A DNA stretch of 64,000 nt from Desmodus rotundus (lineage: Eukaryota > Chordata > Mammalia > Chiroptera > Phyllostomidae), in the NCBI RefSeq assembly GCF_022682495.2, contig NW_026527259.1, forward strand, positions 48,821-112,820. The letters run 5' to 3'. How positions within the stretch are numbered: the first letter of the stretch is position 1; each line of letters opens with the position of its first letter. The notes under the pieces were generated by a model, which saw only the letters and a program-made list of their open reading frames with translations, made no database searches and was not told where the DNA came from. Of this stretch, positions 63,677 through 64,000 are shown piece by piece. Made by a program: the position numbers and the translations under genes.

Positions 63677-64000
63677 CGCCCCTTACGGATGGAAGAACAG
63701 GGGGGATGCCCCCAGGAGATGGCATTTGTCAGAGCCGCAGCTGGCCGGTTTCGGGCCAAGACGCGGGACCCGGCAGGTAGAGGGCAGGCAGCCCCACCAC
63801 AAGCCTCCCTCGGGGCAACGGGCCCCACCCTGGACATATCAGGCCTGCTTCACAGGGTCCCTGGGGTCCTGTCCGTGGAACTGGAAGCTCTCCCCGCCAC
63901 CCAGAGGTCCGTTCCTTTTCCCGTGGACCACACTTGCCAGCGCGTCTCCCACCCCGGCACAGGCAGAGTGCCAGGGAAGAACTAGGGACCCGGGGCCTGG
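63677..64000. repeat. Repeat unit 33, partial monomer A
   Basis: The first 324 bases of a standard A monomer, cut by the window end at cccggggcctgg. The array continues downstream. Confidence 0.95.

Larger units (their letters stand above)
1..64000. repeat. GC-rich dimeric satellite (macrosatellite) array, 1,960-bp period
   Basis: The entire window is a head-to-tail array of a 1,960-bp unit made of monomer A (971 bp) and monomer B (989 bp). The same text recurs at steps of exactly 1,960 bases in most places; the exceptions are 1,961 (units 3 and 25), 1,942 (unit 22), 1,971 (unit 23), 1,944 (unit 28), 2,949 (unit 29) and 1,963 (unit 32). A and B align along their length (for example both contain the stretch around accacacttgccagc and the stretch cgcaaaaggcattcacctgc), so they descend from one ancestral monomer of just under 1 kb. 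Monomer boundaries are placed at the centre of the junction hairpins, and each hairpin covers 28 bases on either side of the boundary given in the unit entries. No non-repeat sequence is present. The family and species are not recognised; a vertebrate, probably mammalian, origin is inferred from composition. Confidence 0.97.

Noticed and set aside
1..64000. Hundreds of open frames of 60-275 codons on both strands as genes
   Set aside because: They overlap in all frames, recur only because the unit recurs, are rich in P, G, R and A, have no recognisable domain, and are broken or fused freely by single-base variants. This is expected from GC-rich DNA with few stop codons.
1..64000. D4Z4-type macrosatellite with a double-homeobox gene
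   Set aside because: No frame contains a homeodomain-like helix with the WF.N.R core. Only the general GC-rich, kilobase-scale character is shared.
1..64000. CRISPR array or other prokaryotic repeat system
   Set aside because: The short palindromes are spaced by about 915-935 bp of conserved sequence, not by short unique spacers, and there are no cas-like genes. Composition and homogenisation fit a eukaryotic satellite.
1..64000. Ribosomal DNA spacer or telomeric/subtelomeric repeats
   Set aside because: No rRNA sequence, no TTAGGG-type runs and no promoter-like rDNA repeats were seen in the unit.

Overview
The whole window is one uninterrupted tandem satellite array. I find no gene, RNA gene, prophage, IS element or CRISPR array in it. 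The basic period is 1,960 bp. Each period is a dimer of two related but clearly diverged GC-rich monomers in the same orientation: A (971 bp) and B (989 bp). I count 33 A and 33 B monomers: a nearly complete first unit (1-1945), 31 complete units (one of them the trimer A-B-B at 54845-57793) and a partial A at the end (63677-64000). Both array edges lie outside the window, so the array is longer than 64 kb. Units differ from each other by only a few bases, whereas A and B differ at roughly a fifth to a quarter of positions by eye. This is the usual signature of a homogenised higher-order repeat.

The very high GC content, the CpG density (23 CpG in the first 360 bases, counted by eye), the kilobase-scale monomer and the lack of any codon-like conservation suggest a vertebrate, most likely mammalian, GC-rich satellite or macrosatellite. 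I do not recognise the family and cannot name the species. The many overlapping reading frames on both strands come from low stop-codon density in GC-rich DNA; none shows a recognisable domain.

Layout of one unit, in unit-1 coordinates: monomer A runs to 956. It holds a canonical E-box (645-650), a 14-bp palindrome (540-553) and a small hairpin (741-764). Next comes a 27-bp perfect inverted repeat centred on the A/B boundary (929-984). Monomer B (957-1945) holds a six-tract GGGC run with strong G-quadruplex potential (1328-1350), a CTCF-like site (1447-1460) and a CArG-like box (1505-1514). Another perfect 26-bp inverted repeat is centred on the B/A boundary (1918-1973). Every monomer boundary in the window (65 complete ones) carries such a hairpin, so each monomer looks like an element with about 27-bp terminal inverted repeats laid head to tail.

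Regional differences: 1-15.7 kb has the most shared and private variants. About 21.5-41 kb is almost perfectly uniform. At 41.7-44.9 kb there is a dense cluster of one-base homopolymer length changes and a 16-18 bp deletion, which looks like poor consensus quality. At 54.2 kb there is a 16-bp contraction of the GGGC run. At 56.8 kb a B monomer follows a B through a chimeric hairpin. At 63.06-63.67 kb there is a second, smaller cluster of one-base indels.
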